Assembly (NCBI RefSeq): GCF_014356525.2
Contig: NC_052517.1
Span: forward strand, 7,521,500-7,585,499
Length of the DNA: 64,000 bases
Source of the DNA: Nilaparvata lugens
Taxonomy: Eukaryota; Arthropoda; Insecta; Hemiptera; Delphacidae
Reading direction: 5' to 3'
The notes beneath the pieces were generated by a model. The model saw nothing but the letters and a program-made list of their open reading frames with translations, ran no database searches and was not told where the DNA came from. How positions within the stretch are numbered: the stretch's first letter is position 1; each line of letters opens with the position of its first letter. A program made the position numbers and the translations under genes. Positions 10,690 to 20,029 of this stretch are shown here, piece by piece.

Positions 10690-11365
10690 TATTCCCCGTG
10701 CTGGTATTTGCCGATGGTTTTTAGTAAAACTTGTTAACCCAAACTTTTTAACAACCGTTTTATTTACCGACGAGGCACACTTAACAAGAACAGCTATCGT
10801 TAACGTCCACAGCCTACATATTTGGGCAGATGAGAATCCTCATGCCATCAATCCTAATCGTCCACAACATCAGTTTTCAGTAAACATTTGGGCAGGAATC
10901 ATAGGAGATCTACTTCTGTTCGAGCTTCCTCCCAGGCTTAATGGCATAATCTACTTAAACTTTTTCAGAGAGGAGCTATTTATCTTACTTGAAGATGTAC
11001 CTCTTCAGTTGCACCAGAACATTTGGTTTATGCATGATGGAGCTCCAGCACACTTCAGTGTTGCTGTTCGTGAACTCCTGAATCACAGCTTTCCAATTCA
11101 ATGGATAGGCCGAGGTGGGGCAGTACCATGGCCAGCTAGGTCACCAGACTTAAACCCTTTGGATTTTTATCTTTGAGGACACTTGAAAACCTTAGTATAC
11201 CATACTCCGATTGATACCATTGAAGAACTCCGATTGGGGATTTTGAACGGAATAGAAATGATAAAGCAGACTCCTGGAATATTTGAACGGGTCCGACAAT
11301 CGATGAGAAGACGTCTGAACATATGCATTAAGAACAACGGAGGTCACTTTGAACATCATCTTTAG
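10690..11365 (+). pseudogene. DD41D mariner-type transposase, broken copy
   Basis: One frame reads from about 10,693 to a stop at 11,365, with an internal TGA at about 11,174. It gives the C-terminal two thirds of a Tc1/mariner (IS630) transposase: CRWFLVKLVNPNFL, then TDEAH (first Asp), an HDGAPAHF block (second Asp), and WPARSPDLNPLD (third Asp). I count 41 residues between the second and third Asp, a DD41D arrangement. The TGA replaces the Trp present at the same place (FFWGH) in the relative at 28,545-29,646. The N-terminal helix-turn-helix region is missing and no terminal repeats were found, so this is a dead relic. Family and domain are confident; activity is excluded. Confidence 0.8.
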
Positions 11366-11508
11366 TCTCTTGGTATAAGTTTAATGTCATTTAGATATAT
11401 GTTACTTTCATATAGAAATAAGACTTTTCATAAAAAACCGAATATTTTATTTGCAATCAGCTACAACTTATGAGTTATTAGTTCTCTCCTCATAAAACAG
11501 AAAATTTT
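11366..11508. other. Sequence 3' of the transposase relic
   Basis: AT-rich, no recognised terminal repeat. Confidence 0.4.
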
Positions 11509-11518
11509 TGTGGTGTAA

Positions 11519-11772
11519 AAAAATAAATTCGTATGGCTTTTGTTGGTGGGGAGTTCCTTGCGGGAATGTTCCACCGCCTGAATATATAATTTAAGCCGTC
11601 AATGGGCCTTACGACTGTCATACTTCAGCCGGACCGACATTTAACGTGCCCATCCGATAACACGGGAGTGATCTGTTTAAAAAACTTTTGGCTCTCAGTG
11701 GGGTTTGAACCCGGGATCTCTATGCTGCTACGCAAGCACTCTATCCACTAGACCACGGATCACTCCATGTAA
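11519..11772 (-). mobile_element. tRNA-derived SINE with 10-bp target duplication
   Basis: On the minus strand the 5' end (11,690-11,766) is tRNA-like: A box TGGTCTAGTGG, B box GGTTCAAACCC, and 3'/5' pieces that could pair. A body with CTGAAGTATGACAGTCGTAA follows, and the 3' end is GCCATACGAATTTATTTTTT. TGTGGTGTAA flanks it on both sides (11,509-11,518 and 11,773-11,782), a target-site duplication. RNA polymerase III would be the expected promoter user. Fragments of the same SINE occur at 59,215-59,255 and 59,650-59,710. Confidence 0.85.
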
Positions 11773-12142
11773 TGTGGTGTAATGTACTACATAAGAATAC
11801 ATTTTATTCAACTTTTATTCAAATTCAGTTTACACAGCTTACATGATTCTTTACAGAATTAAATTCTCTACAATTTTTATTGCGAAAAATTATTTGTTTA
11901 CTGGTCATTAAAGAAAGTTATTGGGCATCAACGTAGAAGTCTGTGTTTTTCTACTTGAATTTTTTGCATATTTCAACTTTTTTCTCAAAAACTACTCACA
12001 CTACAGATTCCAGACGAGTTTTATTCAATTTTTCAGATATTTTTCATATGAATCCAGCATAAGTTTTTCAAAAACTAGTCCCAACATTCAACATCGGTTT
12101 ATTTACCAGATAACTGAATTCCGGGCGAAATCTTCCACCCTG

Positions 12143-12295
12143 TATCAATTCAATTCAATTCAGTTTATTTCCAAAAAACATAATACACGAATAAGAAATA
12201 CAATAAACAACATATTCTGGAATCCCCCTACTAGACTATCCATCTGTGTGTAGGGGGGGGTTCCACTTTATACATAATAGCTTATCTGCTCATAG
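12143..12295 (-). repeat. LINE-like 3' tail with (GAATT)n
   Basis: On the minus strand: a C-rich segment, then GGAAATAAACTGAATTGAATT. The polyadenylation-like AATAAA and GAATTGAATTG tail fit a non-LTR 3' end of another family than LINE-A. The preceding 11,783-12,140 has nothing recognised. Confidence 0.45.
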
Positions 12296-12574
12296 AAGTA
12301 AATAAATAATAATAAATAAATAAATAATAAATGTTTATTTCCCAAAAAAACTAAAACTACAACATCAATTACACAAAATATTAGATAAATTACAATATTA
12401 CATACAATAGTTAGTTACAAAAAAATTCTTATAATGTGTCCTCTACTTGTTTAGTTTTTTGTGTGTGGAAATTGACCTACTCCACTATGGCGTACCATGT
12501 TCTAGAGTAGGTTTTGTTGTTTTTTGTGCGTATTATTAATTAGTTAGTGTTTAGTAAGTCATTAGGTGGTTAGT

Positions 12575-13114
12575 TGTTATTTGAAATAATGTTTTCTATG
12601 TTCTGTCTTCCTTTGCTCATCAACCAATTGTGTACTATTGTTTTGAACTTTCTAGGATGATTAATCTGCTTAAAGTTTGCAGGAAGTAGATTATATATTT
12701 TGGTGCTAAATGATTGAAATGTCTCTGGTATAGTGCCTTCCTTGCAACACTAGTGATGAGAAGATTCCTGTATCTGGTGTTGTGGTTGTGGTTTCTGGTT
12801 TGAAATGTTGTTGGGTTCTTGTGTAATCTGCATAGTATCTCCTTGGAGTAAAGCTGTCTTGGATCCATCACATCAAACTCATTGAATAGCTGGTCTGATG
12901 AATAGCGTGGAGGCTTCTGGTTGATGACCCTCATGATCAGCTTCTGTACCCTGAGGAGCGGTTCGATGTGCAAGAAGCTTGCACCTCCCCATCCCACAAT
13001 CCCATACAGCATGAGGGACTGAGCTAGAGAGAAGTAGATAACTCTTAGACATCCCTTGTCGACCAGTGTCCTCAGAATCCTGAATCTGCAGATAGTCTTC
13101 CTAGTCTCCCGCAT
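12575..13114 (-). pseudogene. LINE-A reverse transcriptase C-terminal region
   Basis: Frame from 13,114 to 12,635, with the true reading probably shifting near 12,695 and ending near 12,575. It reads RILRTLVDKGCLRVIYFSL, then SLMLYGIVGWGGAS (the thumb/connection signature 'YGI..WG' of CR1/Jockey-group LINEs), then a basic tail with YSTRYR-like NHNTRYRNLL. It continues the RT domain after a frameshift near 13,095. Function would be the C-terminal end of the retrotransposition protein. Not functional because of the frame breaks. Confidence 0.75.
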
Positions 13115-13596
13115 AATTCATTGAGATGATGATCCCAGCGCAGAAAAGAGTCCATTGTAACTCCCAGGTATTTCTGTGACTGTTTCCTGCGAACTGTGTA
13201 TGAAGTGTTATTCCGTTGATTCTTGATTACTATCTCATCTCCTGTTGGCTGTCCATGTTGAGTCGCCGAAAAGGTCAGAAAGAAGGTTTTCTCATGGTTC
13301 AATGTTAGCAGATTTTCACTCAACCAGCGAGACACCCTCTGAAGTCCAGTCTCGGTTTCTCTCCAGGTCATCTCCCAGGTCGGTTCAGAGAACAGTAGAA
13401 CAGTATCATCTGCAAAGGTGGTGATTGATCCATTAATTCCATGTTGCATAATGGGTTTATGTAGAGAAGAAAAAGAATTGGTCCTAGTACTGTTCCTTGT
13501 GGCACTCCAAACTTTACAGTCAGCTTGTTGCTTATACATCCATTGACTTTGACACATTGTGTTCGGTTTGATAGGTAGCTCCTGAAAAGATTCCAT
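13072..13596 (-). pseudogene. LINE-A reverse transcriptase, motif C and YLGV segment
   Basis: Useful part is from about 13,440 to 13,090. It contains TFADDTVLLFS, the catalytic F/YADD motif C of reverse transcriptases, then WLSENLLTLNHEKT and KYLGVTMDSFLRWDHH (motifs D/E). The metal-binding Asp pair is intact. The N-terminal 50 residues of this frame overlap motif B in the neighbouring frame and are not real. It joins the upstream RT frame by a frameshift near 13,440. Confidence 0.8.
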
Positions 13597-14085
13597 GCGA
13601 CTCCTCTTATTCCATAGTTATCAAGCCTTGAAAGAAGAATGTCATGTGACACCGTATCAAAAGCCTTCTTTAAATCTAAGAATACTGCCAATGGTTTCTC
13701 TTCAGTGTTTATTTTATCGGCAATCTGAGTGGTCACATAGTGGATAGCATCATTTGTACTGCGACTAGATCTAAAACCATATTGGTTTGGCGATAGAAGA
13801 TTATTTTTTTCAAGAAAGCTGATCAGTCTTGTTTTTATACACTTTTCAAAAATTTTTGATAATGTACTTAGTAATGATATGGGTCTGTAGCAATTCATAT
13901 CTTTCTTATCTCCTGTTTTGAAGATTGGACAAATGACAGCTTCCTTAAGACACTGTGGAAAAACACCTTCCTCAAAAATTTTGTTTGCAATATGTGTTAA
14001 AGGCTTGGCAAGTATCGTATTATTCTGTTTGAAAAAATCTGGTTTTAAATTATCGAGTCCAGGTGCACTATTAGCTTTAAGACTA
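13368..14085 (-). pseudogene. LINE-A reverse transcriptase, fingers and palm
   Basis: Open from about 14,085 (KANSAPGLDNL) through CYRPISLLSTLSKIFEKC, the QYGFRSSRSTNDAI finger, motif A (AVFLDLKKAFDTVSH, catalytic Asp present) and motif B (GVPQGTVLGPILFLLYIN). It then runs out of frame at about 13,440 and stops at 13,368. Together with the next segment it forms a typical non-LTR RT. The role would be target-primed reverse transcription of the LINE RNA. Motif order and spacing are normal; only the frame breaks show it is dead. Confidence 0.85.
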
Positions 14086-14281
14086 TTATGATTTTTATCA
14101 TTTCGTCCTCACTGACAGGTGTAAAGAATAATGACCGGCAGACTATCTGATCAGCTGCCGCATGCTCATCTGCACCATTACAATCGCTATTTAGAATGTC
14201 CTGGGCCAGTTTTGATCCAATACTAATAAAAAATTCATTGAAAGAATTTGCCATATCTTTATCATCATCTCCCAATTTCAA
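14045..14281 (-). pseudogene. LINE-A linker between endonuclease and RT
   Basis: 78 codons beginning exactly where the endonuclease frame stops. It includes DMANSFNEFFISIGSKLAQ, the usual linker pattern 'FN.FF..IG..LA' before the RT in this group of LINEs, and ends out of frame near 14,085, where the RT frame takes over. Position and motif make it part of the same protein interrupted by two frameshifts. Confidence 0.75.
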
Positions 14282-15357
14282 TTCTCTCCTTCCAAGTTGA
14301 TTTGGTGGATTTGTGTTCTTGGCCGTTGCACTTCAGTTATTTCTCTTATTACTTCCCATGTTTGCTTAGAGTTGCTGGAAGTTTCAAATCGCCTTGAAAA
14401 GTATTGTTTCTTAGCATTTTCTATTACAGTTGTTAGTAGATTTCTGTACCTTCTATAATACTCTCTAAGCTGTAGATTCGCTGTATTATTCTTGCTTTGT
14501 CTGTGTAATTTATCTCTCTTCCTTATTGATGTAATTAATCCATTTGTAATCCAAGGCTTAATTTTTCTTTTTGTGTGCGATACTCTATTAATAACTTTAC
14601 ATTCTTCTGTGTATTTCTTCAGTATTTCTATCATTTTATTCAAAGCACTATCAGCGCATTCCTGCAGGTACACGGAATTCCAGGTCTCATTTGTTAGTGC
14701 TAATGAAAGTTTATTATAATCAATTCCCAGAATAGTTATAAAATGATCTGTAATAGAATTTGGGAAAACTATTGGTATTATATCTTTTTTAAAGTTTATC
14801 AGAATATGATCTATACATGAAGAGCTATTATTTCCAATACGAGTTGCCTGCTTTATACAATGTAGGAATCCATATTCACTGAGTAGATTATCATAGTCTT
14901 CCAGTTGCCTGTGCTGATTTGGTTCTTTTGTGTTGATGTTCAAATCTCCTAGAACGATGTGAAAATACTTTCCATTATCATTCAAAATCTGCCTCAGATC
15001 AATGAGAAATTCTGTTAAGTCCAAGTGTGATGGAGATCTATATAACGCTGTTATAACAAAAGTATCTTTCCCAATTTTTAAATGCATATTTAAACAGTTG
15101 GCTTGCCTAACTGCAATTTCTTTTATTTCGACAAAATAGTCGGATTTGACATAAATTATTACTCCATCATTCTGTAGAATATTGTTTTCTGTTTTGTGGC
15201 AGGTATAATTATTAATTGATTTCAAGGAAACACCTCCAGCAATCCAGCATTCCGTTAAGACTATCACGTCGAAATCCACGTTCAGGTCTTCCAGTTGAAT
15301 AAGAAATTCTTCAAAATTTTTATTGTAGCTTCTGATGTTGAAATTGATGATTTTCAA
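14278..15357 (-). pseudogene. LINE-A APE-type endonuclease domain
   Basis: About 359 codons. Every signature of the AP-endonuclease-like domain of non-LTR elements is present in order: FNIRS (Asn), VLTECW (catalytic Glu), ALYRSPS (Tyr), LGDLNIN (Asp/Asn), SCIDHILI (Asp) and SITDHF (His). This enzyme nicks target DNA to prime reverse transcription. There is no ATG at its start: the frame opens YPTFNLKIINFN after a TAA, and TTG at 15,357 is simply the first permissive codon. The end at 14,278 is a frameshift into the linker. The domain itself appears undamaged, which suggests a fairly recent insertion despite the breaks elsewhere. Confidence 0.85.
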
Positions 15358-15449
15358 GTTGAAAGTTGGATATTATTGTTGACATCTTGTGAATTTGGAA
15401 TCGAAAAGTCTTCAATGTCTAATAAATCCAAATCCTCCATCAAATCAGC

Positions 15450-16165
15450 CATTTTTGTTTTGTGTTTATAATTATTTGTGTGCCAATTGTAGATATCCTT
15501 GTCCTCAACTGATTGTATTTTTTGAGTTAATGACAGCATGAGATCTTGCTCTCCAACTGTTAAATATCTGAATGAGTTGGTATGCCTACTAAGTGCTACT
15601 ATTATGTGCTGAATGCTATTGTAAATCTTGAGTGTTTAGTATTCTTCCTCACTAGGATAACATCTCTAAACGTTAAACCCTGAGCTTCATGTATAGTTAG
15701 TATTGTTAATGAGCCAGCGGGAGCCTTGTTTTTAACAGCTTCCAGTACCATTTGTTTTTCTGATTGCGTGAATGTGAGGATTAAAGTTTGTGGTTGTAGG
15801 TTGTGAGGTTCTCCGTTAGTTATTGTTGGTTCAATTGATCGAATAATTTTATTTGTAGTGCAGATATCATTGTAGTAGTTAGACAACAGACAGCACACAT
15901 CCATTGGACACCTGTTGGTTACTGATTGGTAAGAATCCGGATCCGCGAAAACAGAAATATTTTTCCAGACTGCTGGTAAACCACTTCTCTCGATGTGAGA
16001 TATTTGTTTTGAGTCTCCAACCAGTACTATCTCGTCTGCGCCTGTCAGCTCAGAGACGAATCCCACGAAGCCGGCGTGCATAAGGACAGCTTCATCGATG
16101 AATACGCGCTTATATTTTTTGTGGCAGCCATTAATTAGAAACGACGTCACGGTTCTAAAATAAAA
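15450..16165 (-). pseudogene. Endogenous viral element: SF1 helicase fragment of an alphavirus-like RNA virus
   Basis: Minus-strand frame 16,150-15,602 encodes a viral RNA helicase 1 type domain: motif II RVFIDEAVLMHAG, motif III IVLVGDSKQISHI, and motif V region LTIHEAQGLTFRDVILV. Motif VI (VALSRHTNSFRYL, 15,560-15,602) is in another frame, so a frameshift near 15,635 breaks the domain. Motif I (the P-loop) is absent, cut off upstream of about 16,160. A tag of 20-60 further residues follows motif VI before LINE-A begins. Helicases of this type belong to replicases of the virga/nege/tymo-like supergroup, where they unwind RNA during replication. Here it is a truncated, non-functional nuclear copy. 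The start at 16,150 is a GTG with no significance. Confidence 0.85.
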
Positions 16166-16480
16166 TAAAATAATAGAGAATACACTTATATTATGGATGT
16201 ATTATTAATATTCTGATTATAAAATAGATAATATATTGTGCTGATGTATATTTAAGAATGAGTATGTAGGAATATGTATGTAGGAATAAGTATACTTAAT
16301 ACCTTGATTGATTAAAAGAATATAAAGAAGAAAAAACAATATTTTTTGAAGACCGCAGTGGCAGGGATTCCAGAAATTCTCAGAAGAGAGAATGAAAAAA
16401 AAGCATAAACCAGAAAGGCAAAACAGTCAAATCGGTTATATCAAAGATAAAATAAATACCAATCAATTGTCTGGAAACCT
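16166..16480. other. AT-rich spacer between viral fragment and LINE-C
   Basis: No ORF with recognisable motif. On the minus strand a TTATTTTATTTTATTTTAG run ends immediately before the viral frame and resembles a splice acceptor. The 3' UTR of LINE-C probably occupies part of it. Confidence 0.4.
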
Positions 16481-17400
16481 TGAAGTCGTGTTGGTCACCA
16501 AGCATAACGAGATTGGAGTATTTCTTCTGAAGCTTCCCAACCAATCTGGTACAGCCACCTGTCCACCCTCTTCCTAAACATTACCAAACTAAATGCCTCT
16601 GCTTCCCTAATCACCCCTGGCACATTTCTGTACAAGATATGGGCCAGGTATGAAGGATTTTTCATTTCAGAGCCGTGAGTCAGCTGAGGTATCTCAAAGC
16701 TGTAATTGGATCTGTGGCGAGTTGAGTAGCTATGGTTAACTGTTTCTCCCAGAAGTTCAGTTTTGTATTTTTTGATGTGGATCAACAAGGATTTAATAAA
16801 AAGTTGTATAACATTCAGTACGGGAAATTCGATAAACAACTGTATTGTTGGGTATCTAAAGTCTCTCTTTAAAATTGTTTTTATGATTGATCTTTGGGTG
16901 ACAGCGAGAGGCTCAATGACTGAGGAGGAAGTCCCTCCCCAAGCTAGAATTCCATATAGTATTATAGATTGGACATAGGCAAAGTAAACTACTTTGCACT
17001 GATCCACACTCAGAACATTACTAAGCTCTGAAAATGCGTGAAGCAGCTTTCTGAGCCTATTCTTAGCACACTGGACATGTTGTACCCAACTCATCTTGGA
17101 ATCCAAGACAACGCCCAGGTATTTGTAATGATCAACGCGCTCAATCATACTACAATTACATCCAGCAGACCTGGGATTATTACAACAATGCATCGTTAGT
17201 ATTAGAGAGCCTGGATCAGCTTGATTTCTTGTAACTATTGGCATAAACTTCGTTTTTTCCACATTTACTGTAAGGCTATTGTGATCAAACCAGTTCTTTA
17301 TTTTTGACAAATCAATTGAAGCACTCATGTGGGCCTCCTCCAAGTGCTCCCAGTAGACACTAGTGCTGTGTCAACAGCAAACAGATACAACTCACCTTCT
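16480..17400 (-). pseudogene. LINE-C, 5'-truncated reverse transcriptase end
   Basis: Main frame 17,343-16,495 (282 codons) reads WFDHNSLTVNVEKTKFM, YKYLGVVLDSKMSWVQH, YGILAWGGTSS and YSTRHRSNY, i.e. RT motifs D/E plus C-terminal region of a CR1/Jockey-group LINE. Just upstream (17,392-17,348), in another frame, is GELYLFAVDTALVST: motif C with Val in place of the first Asp of FADD, which destroys metal binding. Everything 5' of motif C is absent, consistent with 5' truncation. It is related to, but clearly different from, LINE-A and lies in the same orientation, with the viral fragment between them. Confidence 0.8.
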
Positions 17401-17429
17401 CTAAAATTCTCTACCTAAGTAGTTAGAGC

Positions 17430-17520
17430 CGTTTTCGAGATCCGTTGAACATAAATAATTACATATAAAAATTCAGAATTTGCTCGCTTAATATAATAAG
17501 ATAGAATTTATAAGCTCGGC
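17430..17520 (-). repeat. Helitron-like HB fragment
   Basis: TTTTCGAGATCCGTTGAACA ... TTGCTCGCTTAATATAATAA, matching the end of 54,445-54,805. The 17,520-17,815 stretch has TATA-rich sequence and nothing recognised. Confidence 0.4.
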
Positions 17521-17814
17521 GAAAAATCGTACGAACAAAAGTCGATTTGTGTGTAGCAAGCCTTACACCTGATATAATACATTATATACATTATATACAC
17601 TATACATTATGTATAGTATTAATTGGTGTTTCGTGTTGATCCACCATATTACATCACACATATATTATACTCATCAACCAAAATATATTCCCTTGATTAA
17701 ATTATCTTCTATTGAAATTGAAAATATTTTGGTAATCCATTATATTTCCACATAGCCTGCAAACAATTTGGCAACGGTTCAGAGATAGAAAAGGATAGAG
17801 CTTATCCTAGCAGA

Positions 17815-18045
17815 CAAGAGAGAAGTGGTAGACAGAGGAAGAGTGAGTGAGTAGGAGAGAGAGAGAGAGAAATAGAGAGAGAATTGAATTGATTAGATGT
17901 CTATAATTTAATCCTAGAAGGGCGAAGTTAGGAAGCAGCCGGCTCTCTCCTACACTTAACCATCCAATACAATTTATGATACAAATACACGAGAGAGGAA
18001 GATAGAGCCAGAGAAAGTAGGAGAGAGAGAGCGAGTGAGAGAGAG
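17815..18045. repeat. GA microsatellite flanking an R3 tail
   Basis: GAGAGA runs at 17,850-17,882 and 18,000-18,045 flank an R3 retroposon tail (17,883-17,975, minus sense, GGGCGAAGTTAGG and CCGGCTCTCTCCTACAC). Confidence 0.6.
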
Positions 18046-18690
18046 AACCGGAATAAAATGTAAGGGAATGTGTCAACCGAAGTTCAAGACTAAGCATTTT
18101 AAGTCCGGCTGCTTAAAATTCAGTCCTGACCTTGGTCACATTTCAAGAGCTCAAGTCGAGTCAATAATAAACCCGGAAAACTTTATTTCCTTACAGGAAA
18201 AACCCCAACAAGACAAATCCATCAGTGAAATCAACTTCAAACGGTCAGCATTGGTTAAATGCAAAGCATAGATGTTTCTCCAATGAAATCTTGACCGTCC
18301 AAAGTCTATCCGACCATGAGAGACATTTTCATCCATTTTATTTTATTTATTGGATAGAGTAAAAAATACAAAAAAAGAGGAGAAAAAAGTATTAGGGTTT
18401 TGACTAAAACTTATTCTATTTCTTAATATTGTCTCAAATTAATGTCATGATACATTATCATAAAATTATTGAGTATGTAAAAAGGCTTAGCCCTTACTTA
18501 CTACATTATACTTAATATTCTTGATATGACAAGCTTATATTATTTTAGTTGTGCTCTTCACTATTAGTTTCATTTATTATTCTCTGATATAATTTTCCAA
18601 AAATGGACGGTTATGGGTCTAAGCTCGGCCGATCCATTTGGATACAACACAATATTACAATATCGTCCAATTCAAATTGCATTACATTCA
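18046..18690. other. No recognisable feature
   Basis: Includes a 78-codon plus-strand ORF (18,035-18,271) that begins in GA microsatellite and has no recognisable motif. No repeat family identified. Confidence 0.4.
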
Positions 18691-18691
18691 A

Positions 18692-19050
18692 GGGCCGGCC
18701 GGTTTCTGAGCTCGAGATTCAGCTGAGTTCTAGACTTAAAACAGCTGGAGTCAGAAAATTGGCTTTCCGAAGCGGGGCGTAGTCGTAGTCATTGTCATAG
18801 TCACGTTTGAATAACTTTGAAAATTAAAGAATTGAACACAAAATAATAATATTAAGAGAAAGTAGTGTGAAGTTTCAGCTATTTTTAATTATTCAGGAAT
18901 GTTTCATTCCGTCAAAGAAAAACTTTTCCATTTATAGAAATAAGAAAATAAAGATTGTTATAAAAACTGGGACCATGTCCTATTTTGGAAAGCCAATTTT
19001 CTGACTCCAGCTGTTCAAAGTCTAGAACTCCTGAGTTTGGAAACCAGTCC
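18692..19050. mobile_element. MITE family M6, copy b
   Basis: Shares with 4,174-4,521 the AACAGCTGGAGTCAGAAAAT block and its inverted partner TTCTGACTCCAGCTGTT. The ends are more diverged (GGGCCGGCCGG / CCAGTCC). Non-coding. Confidence 0.7.
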
Positions 19051-19857
19051 TAAATAGTTCAATATTAATTCTTAAGTTTAATTTATTGAATAGTCACATA
19101 ATCAGTTGTAACGAGCTACTGTATATTATTGTCATGCAAAGATCACAGTAATTGTCAGTATATTTTTATTATTTGGATATTGAGTGAATCAATATCTGAT
19201 AATGTTATCCTTCGATATCTTAAATCCTAGAAATCCTTCTACACTATTATTATTTATTTGGTCGATGATCGCCTTAAAAGAAATAAATGAAAGGAAAAAT
19301 AAATGAAAAAATAATAAATAAATATCGGCAACTTTTACTGTTGTATAACTTATTCACTGGAAAAATCTCCAATATATTGAAGTTGATATATGAAGATATT
19401 TCCTCCTCTATTCCACAGAAGAAAAGAATAAAAGCATTTACAAATCAAACTTGTTTGAAGAAAAAAGAAGACAACCTTTTTTTATAGATGAGAAAATTAT
19501 ATCAAAATAGCATAGAAAATATACTGGAATAATTTGAATCTCAAATTAGGAACTGATCCTTGGAACAAATCCTATTATACTAGCTTACACAAAAATTTAA
19601 TTAAGACATTCCACCAAAAACTCAAATTAGTTTCAAAAACAGAATAACATCTTCAACTAGACTGCGGTAATTGAAATCCTATGAAAATATATATTCTAGT
19701 TAACTGGATATCACCTTGCTATTAGAAACAAGTAAGTAGAATCCTAGTTGCTAGTTACTAGATTTAACTAGTTAAAAACTTTCAAAAATCTAAAAACGTG
19801 CTTGTGCACAAAAACTAACAAACTACCTCAAAAACTATCAAAAAATCTATCTAAAAC
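19051..19857. other. Unique AT-rich sequence
   Basis: No repeat family recognised; a 66-codon Lys-rich ORF at 19,287-19,487 is compositional. If the exon at 19,897-20,004 is real this would be its first intron (minus strand). Confidence 0.35.
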
Positions 19858-19896
19858 TCATTTTTGACTAAAAATCTCGATACTTTTGGGACGTAC

Positions 19897-20004
19897 CGAG
19901 TAATCATGATGTTGAGGTGGCTGGTAGTAACGGGCCATATAGTTATAGTTGAACACTGGTAGAGATATAGGCGTGAAGGCGTAGGGCATTATCGAAGATA
20001 TCAT
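19897..20004 (-). CDS. Candidate first coding exon, Tyr/Pro-rich N-terminus, unknown gene
   Basis: A minus-strand ORF opens at an ATG at 20,004 and reads MISSIMPYAFTPISLPVF, then a Tyr/Gln/His-rich stretch (NYNYMARYYQPPQHHDYS). Reading through would stop at 19,858. At 19,896 there is a good splice donor, GTACGT, directly after the HHDYS codons, so a first exon of about 36 codons is plausible. Base composition is distinctly higher in G+C than the neighbouring sequence, the surroundings are not repetitive, and the upstream 400 bp carries repeated ATCRAT motifs. It is too short to assign a family. The composition resembles N-termini of some transcription factors but I do not recognise it. No later exon was identified. 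Confidence 0.35.
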
Positions 20005-20029
20005 ACAAGTCGACACGATTGGATTATAT

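Larger units (their letters stand above)
12297..15450 (-). mobile_element. LINE-A, CR1/L2-like non-LTR retrotransposon, decayed
   Basis: Minus-strand element with APE-type endonuclease (15,357-14,278), a linker, reverse transcriptase (about 14,085-13,090), a C-terminal region (to about 12,575), a 3' UTR and a terminal AATAAACATTTATTATTTAT tail near 12,300-12,345. At least four frameshifts break the ORF (about 14,280, 14,085, 13,440, 13,095, and again near 12,695). The 5' end is unclear: a good start context (AAAATGG at about 15,450) lies upstream in a different frame from the endonuclease. Clade assignment from the RT motifs is approximate. Directly upstream, same orientation, is a viral helicase fragment. 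Confidence 0.8.

Noticed and set aside
11690..11766. A tRNA gene on the minus strand
   Set aside because: The A and B boxes are there, but the sequence continues into a SINE body and is flanked by a target duplication, and the cloverleaf is imperfect. It is the SINE head.
15354..15539. A separate small gene overlapping the start of the LINE endonuclease
   Set aside because: The frame is the continuation of the viral helicase past motif VI, running toward the LINE 5' boundary; it is not an independent gene.
12635..17400. One autonomous element combining a helicase with LINE enzymes
   Set aside because: Considered because helicase, endonuclease and RT lie in line on one strand. No LINE clade known to me carries a viral SF1 helicase, the helicase lacks motif I, and a second unrelated LINE end (LINE-C) abuts it. 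A chance or template-switch junction is simpler, though other genomic copies would settle it.
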